Shown here: piece by piece, positions 1-8,026 of the stretch
Numbering within the stretch: position 1 is the first letter of the stretch
Layout of the letters: every line of letters begins with the position of its first letter
NCBI GenBank assembly: GCA_003150235.1
Contig: QAMW01000007.1
Span: 1 to 64,000 of the forward strand
Direction of reading: 5' to 3'
Length of the DNA: 64,000 nt
From: Bacteroidales bacterium
Lineage (GTDB): Bacteria > Bacteroidota > Bacteroidia > Bacteroidales > Muribaculaceae
The notes under the pieces: generated by a model
The model's database searches: none
The model's input: only the letters and a program-made list of their open reading frames with translations
Told to the model about the DNA's origin: nothing
Position numbers and translations under genes: made by a program

Positions 1-137
1 GGGAGAGTCCCGTCGAGCTGATAGCGGATAATTGCCTCTGTCAACAACCCGGCTTCAGCTGCCGGAAGATTGGCGGTGATATTCTCTGTCCATTGCTTGT
101 CGAAGCGCGGAGGGCGGGATGTGGCGGTAGTTTTCAT
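1..137 (-). CDS. Hypothetical protein, 5' part only (runs off left edge)
   Basis: On the minus strand an ATG at 137-135 opens a frame that stays open for 45 codons to the window edge; it begins MKTTATSRPPRFDK. A helical segment with AIIRYQLDGTLP follows. This loosely recalls the start of small DUF6291-like prophage or replication-associated proteins, but that is only a resemblance and I do not claim the family. The next 140 bases upstream of its start hold nothing I recognise. The rest of the protein lies outside the window, so function is unknown. Confidence 0.55.
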   Translation of the reverse strand, partial: MKTTATSRPPRFDKQWTENITANLPAAEAGLLTEAIIRYQLDGTL

Positions 138-280
138 AGCGGTAACGATTTGGATTTATTGCAAATATAGCCCGGCGCAATGCCCCGCCAATGTACAAAT
201 GGGAAATTTTTCGCTTCAGCTGAAGCGAAAACGGTTGAGGGGTCGTCAGGGACAGCTCTTTGGGATAATGTCGCTGATCT

Positions 281-518
281 AAGGATTTTGCCCGGAATGG
301 GCAAGATAGTGTCATCCGCGGGTAGCCCCGGATGGGGCACCCGTGGAAAGCAAGCCTCACCACAATAACGCAACCCTGAAACGGGTTGCATAAATATAGT
401 CAATCCGGGCGACTATGCAACCCGCTACCGGGGTTGAATCAATGAGGTGGACGCTTGTACCACGGGCGCACCTTCGGCGCTGCCCGCGGTTAACAGGAGG
501 AATCCCCTTTCGGGGATT
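281..518 (+). repeat. Composite palindromic intergenic repeat, copy A
   Basis: This is one of three related elements of about 235 bp (others at 4948-5177 and 41366-41597). Order here: a 27-bp unit at 281-307 (AAGGATTTTGC, then GGGCAAGAT, with TTGCCC/GGGCAA pairing); a hairpin at 316-346; a GCAACCC/GGGTTGC hairpin at 370-389; 10-bp arms GGGTTGCATA/TATGCAACCC at 383-392 and 414-423; a GC-rich hairpin at 460-489; and AATCCCC/GGGGATT at 501-518. The 30 bp at 460-489 are the exact reverse complement of 41401-41430. No reading frame in 138-731 looks real, so this element is the main content of that gap. It is probably a non-autonomous repeat; function unknown. Confidence 0.75.
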
Positions 519-590
519 TATGGTTCAAATCCTTAAGTTAATCGCATTAAGGCACGTGGCTATATCATGACGGTTTTGCAACATCCCCAG

Positions 591-622
591 GTTAGGAGGT
601 TAGGAGGTTATAGGGTTATAAG
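591..622 (+). repeat. Short 8-bp tandem repeat
   Basis: Four consecutive 8-bp units: GTTAGGAG twice exactly, then the degenerate GTTATAGG and GTTATAAG. They lie between repeat copy A and the presumed lysS promoter. The function, if any, is unknown; slippage could change the unit number. Confidence 0.6.
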
Positions 623-671
623 CTATTTTTAGTAAATTTTTATGGGCGGTTAAGGATTTGTAGATTTATAA

Positions 672-704
672 TTGTGGAAAAGTGGCGCGAATTGCTTAAA
701 TTTG
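672..704 (+). promoter_or_regulatory. Possible lysS operon promoter
   Basis: TAAATTTG at 697-704 fits the Bacteroidetes -7 element TAnnTTTG. TTG at 672-674 could serve as the -33 element, although the 22-bp spacing is slightly long. Transcription would start near 711, about 20 bases before the lysS ATG. Confidence 0.4.
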
Positions 705-731
705 CGGATATTTGATTAATTGTATCTGTTT

Positions 732-2471
732 ATGAATTTACTTGAACTGAGCGAACAGGAGATTATACGCCGCGGCAGCCTTGATGAAATGCGCCGTCTT
801 GGCATTGACCCCTATCCGGCAGCCCTTTATCCGGTGGATGCCTACACGACAGAAATTAAGGAAACATTTAAAGATGACGAGCCGCAGCGCGATGTGTGCG
901 TTGCCGGAAGAATCATGAGCCGCCGCATCATGGGCAAGGCTTCATTCATGGAGCTTCAGGACTCGAAAGGTCGCATACAGGTCTATATCAGCCGCGACGA
1001 CCTCTGTCCCGGTGATGACAAGGATTTATATAATGTAGTGTTCAAGAAGCTGCTTGACATAGGCGACTTCGTAGGCATAAAGGGATATGTATTCCGCACC
1101 CAGACGGGTGAAATCTCGGTTCACGCCAAGGAGCTGACGGTATTGAGCAAGTCGCTGCGCCCGCTCCCCATAGTAAAGGTGAAAGACGGTGTCACCTACG
1201 ACGCGTTTGACGACCCCGAGCTGCGTTACCGCCGCCGTTATGTCGACCTCGTGGTCAACGACCAGGTGAAAGATATCTTCATCAAGCGCACGAAAGTGTT
1301 TAACTCGATGCGCAACTATTTCAACGACCACGGCTACATGGAGGTGGAGACCCCTATCCTGCAGTCGATACCGGGCGGAGCGGCGGCACGTCCGTTCATC
1401 ACCCATCACAACGCGCTCGACATACCGCTCTACCTGCGTATAGCCGACGAGCTATACCTGAAGCGCCTTATCGTGGGCGGCTTCGAGGGCGTATATGAGT
1501 TTTCCAAGAATTTCCGCAACGAAGGCATGGACCGCACACATAATCCGGAGTTCACGTGCATGGAAATCTACGTGTCGTACAAGGACTATAACTGGATGAT
1601 GGACTTTACCGAGAAAATGCTCGAAAAAATATGTCTCGATGTCAACGGCACAACCGAGGTGAAGGTGGGCGACAACATGATAAGCTTCAAGGCACCGTTT
1701 AAGCGCATCACCATGATTGACGCCATCAAGGAGCACACAGGCATCGACATCACCGGCATGGGCGAGGAGCAGCTCCGCGACACCGCCCGCTCGCTCGGCA
1801 TAGAGGTCGACGAGACCATGGGCAAGGGAAAGCTCATCGACGAGATATTCGGCGAGAAATGTGAAGGCAACTATATCCAGCCGACATTTATCATCGACTA
1901 CCCTATCGAGATGTCGCCGCTCACCAAGCGTCACCGCAACAATCCGGAGCTTACCGAGCGTTTCGAGCTGATGGTGAACGGCAAGGAGCTTGCCAACGCC
2001 TACTCGGAGCTTAACGACCCGATTGACCAGTATGAGCGCTTCGTGGAGCAGATGCGACTTGCCGAAAAGGGCGACGACGAGGCGATGATAATCGACAAAG
2101 ACTTTATCCGCGCCCTTGAATACGGTATGCCGCCGACATCGGGCATGGGCATAGGCATGGACCGCCTGGTGATGCTCATGACCGGGCAGACAACCATCCA
2201 GGAGGTATTGCTCTTCCCGCAGATGCGCCCCGAAAAGACACAGCCGCGCGACAAGGCGGAGGCATACACCGCCCTCGGAATACCCGAGGAATGGGTGGCT
2301 CCGCTCCAGAAAGCGGGTGTGATGACCGTGAGCCAACTCGCAGGAGCAAATCCGGGCAAACTGTTCCAGGATCTCTGCGGACTTAACAAGAAATATAAAC
2401 TCGAACTTAAAAATCCCTCGCAAGACGACATAAAGGCGTGGATAGCCGCCGTCGAAGAGAAACAATCATGA
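732..2471 (+). CDS. lysS: Lysine--tRNA ligase (class II)
   Basis: Charges tRNA-Lys with lysine in the cytoplasm. An N-terminal OB-fold (about residues 50-150, with VCVAGRIMSRR) binds the anticodon. The class II core carries motif 2 (FRNEGMDRTHNPEF, near residue 262) and motif 3 (GMGIGMDRLVM, near 471). The frame also opens at a TTG at 720, but MNLLELSEQEII from the ATG at 732 matches the usual start of Bacteroidales LysRS. The 579 residues include about 60 beyond the catalytic core (from LGIPEEW), a C-terminal extension I associate with Bacteroidetes enzymes. Its stop overlaps the gpsA start (ATGA), so the two are translationally coupled. Confidence 0.97.
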   Translation: MNLLELSEQEIIRRGSLDEMRRLGIDPYPAALYPVDAYTTEIKETFKDDEPQRDVCVAGRIMSRRIMGKASFMELQDSKGRIQVYISRDDLCPGDDKDLYNVVFKKLLDIGDFVGIKGYVFRTQTGEISVHAKELTVLSKSLRPLPIVKVKDGVTYDAFDDPELRYRRRYVDLVVNDQVKDIFIKRTKVFNSMRNYFNDHGYMEVETPILQSIPGGAAARPFITHHNALDIPLYLRIADELYLKRLIVGGFEGVYEFSKNFRNEGMDRTHNPEFTCMEIYVSYKDYNWMMDFTEKMLEKICLDVNGTTEVKVGDNMISFKAPFKRITMIDAIKEHTGIDITGMGEEQLRDTARSLGIEVDETMGKGKLIDEIFGEKCEGNYIQPTFIIDYPIEMSPLTKRHRNNPELTERFELMVNGKELANAYSELNDPIDQYERFVEQMRLAEKGDDEAMIIDKDFIRALEYGMPPTSGMGIGMDRLVMLMTGQTTIQEVLLFPQMRPEKTQPRDKAEAYTALGIPEEWVAPLQKAGVMTVSQLAGANPGKLFQDLCGLNKKYKLELKNPSQDDIKAWIAAVEEKQS

Positions 2472-3475
2472 CGCAAAAAGCTGACACATACGGAAAGATT
2501 GCCGTGATGGGCGGCGGCTCGTGGGCTACCGCCCTCGCCAAACTGCTGCTCCAGAATTGCGACGAGATAATATGGTACATGCGCCGAGACGACCGCATAG
2601 AGTCGTTCAGGCGCCTGGGCCATAATCCCGCCTATCTCTCCGACGTGGAGTTCCCGATCGACCGCATCAATTTCTACAGCGACATAAACGCCGCCTGCGA
2701 TGCCGCCGACACCCTTCTCATGGCGATGCCTTCGCCTTACTTCAAGAGTCATCTCGCAAAGCTCACCATCGACATATCGGGCAAAAACATCATCATAGCC
2801 ACCAAAGGCATTGTGCCCGACGAAAACGAGCTTATAAGCGACTATATGGAAAGCCATTACGGGGTCGACCCGGGGAGAATCGTGGTGATTTCGGGTCCGT
2901 GTCACGCCGAGGAAGTGGCGCTCGGGCGACTGAGCTATCTGACTGTGGCATGTTGCGACACCGGAAAGGCGCAGGCGTTTACCAACGCGCTCAACGGCAA
3001 GGCGATGAAGACTCTGGTGTCTGCCGACGTGAGAGGCATCGAGTATGCCGGTGTGCTGAAAAATGTCTACGCCATAGCGTCGGGCATGGTTCACGGCTTC
3101 AAGGCGGGCGACAATTTTCAGGCAATACTGCTCTCCAACGCCATAAGGGAGATGGAGCGCTTTGTCGACACAATGGCTGAAGGCGAGCGCAATATATGCG
3201 ACTCGGTGTATCTCGGCGACCTTCTGGTCACCTCCTACTCGCGGTTTTCACGCAACCACAATTTCGGCTCCATGATAGGCAGGGGGTCGGCGGTGAAACG
3301 CGCGATGATGGAGATGGAGATGGTTGCCGAAGGGTATTACGGCACCAAGTGCATCTGGGAAATCAACCGCGCGCCGCAGGTTGACATGCCTATACTTGAC
3401 GCGATGTATGCGGTGCTCTACAAGCAGATACCGGTGTCGCTCGCAATCGAGGAGATGAGCAACAAATTCAAATAA
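2468..3475 (+). CDS. gpsA: NAD(P)-dependent glycerol-3-phosphate dehydrogenase
   Basis: Reduces dihydroxyacetone phosphate to sn-glycerol 3-phosphate for phospholipid synthesis; cytosolic. The dinucleotide-binding loop is GGGSWATALAKLL (residues 16-28). The conserved catalytic lysine lies in GVLKNVYAIASG (Lys198), followed by the substrate-domain helix near KAGDNFQAILL. At 335 residues it has normal family length. An upstream in-frame start at 2438 would add MDSRRRRETI, which is the end of lysS read in another frame, so I chose the ATG at 2468, which overlaps the lysS stop by four bases. Confidence 0.95.
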   Translation: MTQKADTYGKIAVMGGGSWATALAKLLLQNCDEIIWYMRRDDRIESFRRLGHNPAYLSDVEFPIDRINFYSDINAACDAADTLLMAMPSPYFKSHLAKLTIDISGKNIIIATKGIVPDENELISDYMESHYGVDPGRIVVISGPCHAEEVALGRLSYLTVACCDTGKAQAFTNALNGKAMKTLVSADVRGIEYAGVLKNVYAIASGMVHGFKAGDNFQAILLSNAIREMERFVDTMAEGERNICDSVYLGDLLVTSYSRFSRNHNFGSMIGRGSAVKRAMMEMEMVAEGYYGTKCIWEINRAPQVDMPILDAMYAVLYKQIPVSLAIEEMSNKFK

Positions 3476-3519
3476 CGACCGTAACAGACACATATAACAT
3501 TATCCTCACTATAATTATT

Positions 3520-4863
3520 ATGAAAAAGATTCAAGTAAAAATCAACTCTGTACTTTCTACAGTACCGGAAAATGAAATTCATGCCCTTGAGTCGGCAGCA
3601 GCGAAGCCCGCACTCGAGAAGCTGAAAAGCGGAACAGGCGAAGGCAACGATTTCCTCGGCTGGCTCGACCTCCCCGCACGTACTCCCGAACATCATCTTG
3701 ATGAAATCATAGCCGTGGCAAACGACCTGCGCAACTCTTGCGACTACGTTGTGTCGGTAGGCATCGGCGGCTCCTACCTCGGCGCAAAGGCTGTGATCGA
3801 GGCTCTTGCAGGGTCATTTGACGCTTATACCCCCGCTGTCGCAGGAAGCCCGAAAGTGCTTTTTGCCGGTCAGAACATCGGCGAGGATTATCTCTATGAG
3901 CTTCAGGAATTCCTGAAAGACAAGAGATTCGGTATCATCGTCATCTCCAAGTCAGGCACCACCACCGAGCCGGCAATCGCATTCCGCCTGCTCAAGGAGC
4001 AGCTTGAGGCACAGGTGGGCAAGGCAGAGGCAGGCAAGCGCATCGTCGCTATCACCGACGCAAAGCGCGGCGCACTCCGTCAGCTCGCAACCGAGGAAGG
4101 CTACAAGACATTTGTGATTGACGACAATGTGGGCGGACGTTTCTCAGTCCTCACCCCCGTAGGATTGCTCCCGATTGCCGTTGCCGGATTTGACATCAAG
4201 AAGCTCGTAAAGGGCGCGTTCGACATGCAGCACGAATGTCTCAACGAGGGCGAAGACAATATCTGCGAGCTTTACGCCGCCACCCGCAACTGCCTCTATC
4301 GCGCAGGCAAAAAGACTGAAATCCTCGTCAACTACAACCCCAAGCTCCACTACTTCGGGGAATGGTGGAAGCAGCTCTACGGCGAGAGCGAGGGAAAGGA
4401 CCACAAGGGCATATTCCCCGCCGCAGTAGACTTCTCTACCGACCTTCACTCGATGGGTCAGTGGATTCAGGACGGCGAGCGCACTATCTTCGAGACCGTG
4501 ATTTCGGTTGAAAAGAGCGCCCATGAGAAGGCAATCCCCACCGATGCAGCCAACCTTGACGGGCTCAACTATATCGCCGGCAAGCGCGTGGACGAAGTAA
4601 ACAAGATGGCAGAGCTTGGCACCCGCATAGCCCATGTAGACGGCGGTGTGCCCAACATCCGTATAATCGTTCCCGAGCTAACCGAAGAATACCTCGGACA
4701 GCTCATCTACTTCTTCGAGCTTTCATGCGGTATCTCCGGCTACATCCTTGGAGTCAACCCCTTCAACCAGCCCGGCGTAGAGGCTTACAAGAGCAACATG
4801 TTTGCCCTTCTCGAAAAGCCCGGCTACGAAGAAGCGACCAAGGCAATCCAGGCTAAACTCTAA
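3520..4863 (+). CDS. pgi: Glucose-6-phosphate isomerase
   Basis: Interconverts glucose 6-phosphate and fructose 6-phosphate in glycolysis and gluconeogenesis. Signatures seen: VSVGIGGSYLGAKAV, the phosphate-binding loop ISKSGTTTEPAIAF, GGRFSVLTPVGLLP, the catalytic-region GESEGKDHKG (from residue 288), and the C-terminal NPFNQPGVEAYK with the active-site lysine near residue 424. The 447 residues match the shorter bacterial class. It lies 44 bp after gpsA on the same strand and is followed by a strong terminator, so it is probably the last gene of the lysS-gpsA-pgi transcription unit. Confidence 0.97.
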   Translation: MKKIQVKINSVLSTVPENEIHALESAAAKPALEKLKSGTGEGNDFLGWLDLPARTPEHHLDEIIAVANDLRNSCDYVVSVGIGGSYLGAKAVIEALAGSFDAYTPAVAGSPKVLFAGQNIGEDYLYELQEFLKDKRFGIIVISKSGTTTEPAIAFRLLKEQLEAQVGKAEAGKRIVAITDAKRGALRQLATEEGYKTFVIDDNVGGRFSVLTPVGLLPIAVAGFDIKKLVKGAFDMQHECLNEGEDNICELYAATRNCLYRAGKKTEILVNYNPKLHYFGEWWKQLYGESEGKDHKGIFPAAVDFSTDLHSMGQWIQDGERTIFETVISVEKSAHEKAIPTDAANLDGLNYIAGKRVDEVNKMAELGTRIAHVDGGVPNIRIIVPELTEEYLGQLIYFFELSCGISGYILGVNPFNQPGVEAYKSNMFALLEKPGYEEATKAIQAKL

Positions 4864-4886
4864 ACTTTTAACCATAAACCGACCCA

Positions 4887-4930
4887 CGACCCGACGGCAG
4901 CCTCCACGACAACCGTCGGGTCGCCTTTTA
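4887..4930 (+). terminator. Intrinsic terminator after pgi
   Basis: Perfect 11-bp arms CGACCCGACGG (4887-4897) and CCGTCGGGTCG (4913-4923) enclose a 15-nt loop and are followed by CCTTTTATT. The position 24 bases after the pgi stop fits the end of the lysS-gpsA-pgi transcript. Confidence 0.88.
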
Positions 4931-4947
4931 TTCAATGCCACTAACTT

Positions 4948-5177
4948 AAGGATTTTGCCCGTTTCGGGCAAGATACTTGAGGAGACTGTGTCAGAATGAC
5001 ACCCCTTTTTATATCCGCATGTACCGGGCGAGTTTCCACTCGCCCTACTTCAATTCTGATTATCAAGCTAATATCTATATGCCGAAGTAGGGGCTTGTGG
5101 AAGCAAGCCCGCGTCACGACAGATAATGGCTATTTTGCATTACCCGCGGAAACATGATGAATTCCCTTGCGGGGATT
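4948..5177 (+). repeat. Composite palindromic intergenic repeat, copy B
   Basis: It has the same order as copies A and C but different middle hairpins. The 27-bp unit is at 4948-4974 (TTGCCCG and CGGGCAA). A GGGCGAG/CTCGCCC hairpin lies near 5027-5046. CCCTACTTC and GAAGTAGGG form long-range arms around an AT-rich centre, followed by GGGCTTG/CAAGCCC near 5089-5109. AATTCCC/GGGGATT closes it at 5160-5177. It occupies the gap between the pgi terminator and tRNA-Phe, and I see no gene there. Confidence 0.65.
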
Positions 5178-5292
5178 TAGGCTCTTGCGTCTTAAGTTCG
5201 TGACATTGCCTTTTGTTTCCACCATACGCACTCTGTAAACCAGCTATTTATGCGAAATTCAACAACGAAAGCAACAAAAAATCACAAAAACA

Positions 5293-5324
5293 TTTGCAAA
5301 ACCCAAAACAACTTCGTAACTTTG
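5293..5324 (+). promoter_or_regulatory. Promoter of tRNA-Phe
   Basis: TTTG at 5293-5296, a 20-bp spacer and TAACTTTG at 5317-5324 match the Bacteroidetes sigma-70 consensus closely. The tRNA begins 18 bases downstream. Confidence 0.75.
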
Positions 5325-5341
5325 CAACGCAAAACACAAAT

Positions 5342-5414
5342 GGTGCCATAGCTCAGTTGGTAGAGCAAAGGACTGAAAATCCTTGTGTCACTGGTTCGAT
5401 TCCCGTTGGCACCA
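5342..5414 (+). tRNA. tRNA-Phe (anticodon GAA)
   Basis: A 73-nt cloverleaf: acceptor arms GGTGCCA (5342-5348) and TGGCACC (5407-5413) with discriminator A; D arm GCTC/GAGC with AGTTGGTA; anticodon loop CTGAAAA giving GAA; T arm with TTCGATT. The 3' CCA is not encoded (the bases after the discriminator are CAG). A promoter lies just upstream and a hairpin terminator just downstream, so it is a single-gene unit. Confidence 0.96.
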
Positions 5415-5419
5415 CAGAA

Positions 5420-5454
5420 AAAGAGAGTTACAGAAATGTAGCTCTCTTTTTTTC
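5420..5454 (+). terminator. Terminator of tRNA-Phe
   Basis: AAAGAGAGTTAC (5420-5431) pairs with GTAGCTCTCTTT (5438-5449) with one G-T wobble, and a T-rich run follows to 5454. Confidence 0.8.
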
Positions 5455-5538
5455 TTTCTATAAGTGGTATAAAAACATAGGGGCAAGCCAAGATTAAGGG
5501 TGCATATATTACACTGATATAATGCAATAAGAAAGGCG

Positions 5539-5586
5539 AACTTGATGCCTGACTTGATGCCAAGACCATAAGTCAGGCATCAAGTT
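5539..5586 (+). repeat. Perfect 17-bp inverted repeat (long hairpin)
   Basis: The arm at 5539-5555 (AACTTGATGCCTGACTT) is the exact reverse complement of 5570-5586 around a 14-nt loop. CTTGATGCC also recurs at 5551-5561 inside the loop region. No gene adjoins it. It may be a terminator-like hairpin, a protein binding site or the remnant of a mobile element next to the tRNA gene; the sequence does not decide. Confidence 0.6.
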
Positions 5587-5880
5587 AATTATTATTCAAT
5601 TCTTAATCGTTATTAAGGATTTGAATTTTCTCCGACTTCATCCCTTGTGCCATTCGATTTGTTTTTTAATCTTCTTTAGGCATCCCAAGAGCATCCGCCG
5701 GTTTTATGGTTCATGAATCTCGTTTTTGGATACACCAGGGGGGCCTACCTTGATAATTAAGCTCTTATATCGGCAATATTCGCTGAATAGCTACATTTCA
5801 AAAATGTTGTGGCATCAGCCTTGTCGTCTTGCAGCTTTTGCTCCAACGAAAGAAATTTTTCGATACTGTACGCTTAACCG

Positions 5881-5910
5881 TTGAAACCTCATTATAATTT
5901 CATATATTTG
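5881..5910 (+). promoter_or_regulatory. Promoter for the accessory gene cluster
   Basis: TTG at 5881-5883, a 19-bp spacer and TATATTTG at 5903-5910 form a consensus Bacteroidetes promoter. Transcription would begin near 5917, leaving a leader of about 255 nt before the ATG at 6174. Confidence 0.65.
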
Positions 5911-5972
5911 TAATCGGGTTGGCGTAATCCAATCCATGACATTTTGAGAATAAGAAGCGATATGCTCTCTTG

Positions 5973-6092
5973 TAAGTCGAGAACGTAGGAAATTCAAGAC
6001 ACTGCACAAGGATAGCATAGCGGTTCTCACGCATACAGCGTGGGCTGCTATATTACATTCGTGCATTTAGGTTTCCTACGACCTTCGACTTA
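5973..6092 (+). other. Candidate structured leader RNA
   Basis: TAAGTCGA (5973-5980) pairs with TCGACTTA (6085-6092), and CGTAGGAAA (5984-5992) pairs with TTTCCTACG (6072-6080), separated by a small internal loop. Inside lies a second helix, CACGC/GCGTG with ATAGC/GCTAT around it (about 6014-6054). The whole lies within the predicted leader of the downstream gene. This may be a cis-regulatory RNA or a small RNA; I cannot match it to a known family. A decayed mobile inverted repeat is the alternative. Confidence 0.45.
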
Positions 6093-6173
6093 GAATGATG
6101 CATTGGCAGTCCGCGCTTCTGCATTAATAATCCGCCCTGTAAGGACTGCTGGGCAAAAACAAAGAAAATTATA

Positions 6174-6854
6174 ATGGAAAAGAAATTTTGTCAGAGTTGC
6201 GGAATGCCGCTCACAAGTGAAATCCTCGGCACGAATGCCGATGGTACCCCTAACGAAGATTACTGCATCTACTGTTACAAGGACGGCAAATTCACGCAGG
6301 ATATGACCATGGAGCAGATGATTGACCACTGCGCCCAATTCACCGACGAGATAAACAAAAACTCCGGTCAGAATCTTACAGTCGAGCAGATGAAAGAGCA
6401 GATGCGCCAGTTCTTCCCGCATCTCAAACGCTGGAAACAGCATAACGGCTCTGACCTGATACGCAAAGCAGAAGCCCTTCTTGCGGAATGCGGTACTGTG
6501 ACCATAGCATCAGTCAACAGTGATGGATTTCCGCGTCCTGTGCCCATGGCGAAAGGCGATACCCAAGGATGCGGTACTGTATGGATGGCAACCGGGGCTG
6601 ACTCTGTGAAGGTTGCCGACTTCAAGCGCAATCCGAAAGCCGGGTTATGCTACGATAAAGGCGGTTCAAGTGTATGTCTGCGTGGCACAGTGGAAATTAT
6701 TAATGATGATAAAATCCGTAAGGAAAAATGGCAGGATTGGTATATAAATCATTTTCCGGGCGGTCCTGATGACCCGAATTATGTACTGCTTCGTTTCACC
6801 GGTACTGACGCTACTATATGGATTGACCATGAATTTGCCCACATTCAAATATAA
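6174..6854 (+). CDS. Zinc-ribbon / PPOX-fold flavin-type protein
   Basis: Two domains are visible. Residues 1-40 form a putative zinc ribbon with Cys6, Cys9, Cys31 and Cys34 (FCQSCGMPLT, then YCIYCYKDG), followed by a linker helix. Residues about 90-226 resemble the pyridoxamine-5'-phosphate-oxidase-like split barrel (IASVNSDGFPRPVPM, then KAGLCYDKGGSSVCLRG), which usually binds FMN or a related cofactor. The substrate is unknown and a role in small-molecule or stress reduction is only inference. It is the first gene after the long leader and begins a tightly packed plus-strand run. Confidence 0.8.
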   Translation: MEKKFCQSCGMPLTSEILGTNADGTPNEDYCIYCYKDGKFTQDMTMEQMIDHCAQFTDEINKNSGQNLTVEQMKEQMRQFFPHLKRWKQHNGSDLIRKAEALLAECGTVTIASVNSDGFPRPVPMAKGDTQGCGTVWMATGADSVKVADFKRNPKAGLCYDKGGSSVCLRGTVEIINDDKIRKEKWQDWYINHFPGGPDDPNYVLLRFTGTDATIWIDHEFAHIQI

Positions 6855-6863
6855 TTTCTCACA

Positions 6864-7208
6864 ATGAAGAAAATCGAGGCAAACAAAGAACTCATCGCAG
6901 CGTGCGGACTTTACTGCGGTGCGTGTCGGAAATATCTATCGGAGAAATGCCCCGGGTGCCACGACAATGAAAAGGCTACCTGGTGCAAGATAAGGTCTTG
7001 CGTCAAGGGTAATGGTTACCATTCTTGTGCCGAATGTTGCAAGAATGTGACTGAATGCAAAATATATTCCAATCTCATCGGCAAGATATTCGCCTTTATT
7101 TTCAGGTCAGACCGCCCGGCTTGTATCCGCTATATTAAAGAGCATGGAGAGCAGGCATTTGCCGAAGAAATGACAAAGCGTAAATGTCAGACAATTAAAC
7201 GGAAATAA
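6864..7208 (+). CDS. DUF3795-type cysteine-rich protein
   Basis: A 114-residue soluble protein with about a dozen cysteines (ACGLYCGACRKYL, CPGCHD, SCAECCKNVTEC), the pattern of DUF3795 proteins presumed to bind metal. No enzyme activity is established for the family as far as I know. It begins 9 bases after the PPOX gene and is followed 4 bases later by the YciI-like gene, so co-transcription is likely. Confidence 0.8.
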   Translation: MKKIEANKELIAACGLYCGACRKYLSEKCPGCHDNEKATWCKIRSCVKGNGYHSCAECCKNVTECKIYSNLIGKIFAFIFRSDRPACIRYIKEHGEQAFAEEMTKRKCQTIKRK

Positions 7209-7212
7209 AACC

Positions 7213-7500
7213 ATGTTTATTGCAATTCTCTCATATAAGAAGCCTCTTGAAGATGTTGACCGCTTCCTGCAGGCGCATCGTGATTATCTCGCCAAGCATT
7301 ATGCCGCAGGTGACTTCATCGCTTCCGGTCCGCAGACACCTCGCATTGGTGGCGTGATTATGATTAAAGCCGAAAACCGCGCAGCAGTGGACTCTATCAT
7401 CGCGCAAGATCCCTTTAACATCAACGGCATCGCCGACTATCAGATTGTGGAGTTTACTCCGACAATGTTCTGCGATGATAGTCTTAAAACCATTCTCTGA
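7213..7500 (+). CDS. YciI-like (YCII domain) protein
   Basis: A 95-residue ferredoxin-like-fold protein. The YCII signature is present: AHRDYL gives the putative catalytic His22-Asp24 pair, followed by GDFIASGPQTPRIGG. Family members are dimers whose reactions are mostly unknown; some act as dehydrohalogenase-like enzymes. It sits between the DUF3795 and acetyltransferase genes in the same operon. Confidence 0.85.
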   Translation: MFIAILSYKKPLEDVDRFLQAHRDYLAKHYAAGDFIASGPQTPRIGGVIMIKAENRAAVDSIIAQDPFNINGIADYQIVEFTPTMFCDDSLKTIL

Positions 7501-7519
7501 TTATGCCCTGTATTTCAAT

Positions 7520-8026
7520 ATGAGCCTGACATTACGCCCTTATCAGCCTTCAGATGCCGCAGTGATTACTTCGTGGCTTAAAAGCGAACACCTCATGCAC
7601 CAATGGTGTGCCGACAGGTATGAGCATTATCCTGTCACGCCCGAAGACATGAACTCTTATTATGAGCGGTACATTAAGGGACAAGATTCATGTGCCCTGA
7701 CAATGATCGATGGCGATGATATAGTCGGATACATCACATTGCGCACTCCGGCAGATGACACCACGGAGCAGCGACTGGGATTCGTTATTGTCGATGATTC
7801 AAAACGTGGTCGTGGTTATGGGAAGAAACTTGTCACAATGGCGGTCAAATATGCTTTTGAAGAGCTTGGCGCCACGAAAGTGTCACTCGGAGTCTTTGAA
7901 AATAATCCGTCAGCCATTCATTGCTATGAAGCGGCGGGATTCCATCGCGTTTCAAGACCGGAGACAGAAAGCTATCAATGTCTGGGCGAAACGTGGAACT
8001 GCATCGAAATGGAACTATTACCATGA
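7520..8026 (+). CDS. GNAT-family N-acetyltransferase
   Basis: 168 residues beginning MSLTLRPYQPSDA. The acetyl-CoA-binding motif is DDSKRGRGYGKKL, followed by NPSAIHCYEAAGF, the usual GNAT strand-helix end. The frame is open from 7445, overlapping the previous gene, but the ATG at 7520 gives the standard family N-terminus. The substrate is unknown. Its stop overlaps the ATG of the next gene (ATGA at 8023), indicating coupling. Confidence 0.88.
   Translation: MSLTLRPYQPSDAAVITSWLKSEHLMHQWCADRYEHYPVTPEDMNSYYERYIKGQDSCALTMIDGDDIVGYITLRTPADDTTEQRLGFVIVDDSKRGRGYGKKLVTMAVKYAFEELGATKVSLGVFENNPSAIHCYEAAGFHRVSRPETESYQCLGETWNCIEMELLP

Larger units (their letters stand above)
5455..6173. other. Non-coding stretch between tRNA-Phe and the accessory cluster
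   Basis: I see no convincing gene here. It holds the 17-bp inverted repeat (5539-5586), a good promoter (5881-5910) and a paired leader region (5973-6092). The one short minus-strand frame at 5815-6066 has no recognisable domain and overlaps the promoter and the paired region, so I do not call it a gene. Confidence 0.6.

Noticed and set aside
1452..2465. Long minus-strand reading frame opposite lysS
   Set aside because: It lies wholly antisense to a complete lysS and shows no domain; it follows from the codon bias of the real gene.
2000..3094. Minus-strand frame of 364 codons across lysS and gpsA
   Set aside because: Crosses the boundary of two well-supported genes on the opposite strand and matches no family I know.
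5815..6066. 83-codon minus-strand frame in the region after tRNA-Phe
   Set aside because: Overlaps the plus-strand promoter and the paired leader, lacks a domain and has no visible promoter.
5984..6080. 9-bp inverted repeat as a second invertible promoter
   Set aside because: The arms are imperfect when extended, and the enclosed DNA has only a weak TATCCTTG on the minus strand without a -33 element, so a structured RNA is more likely.
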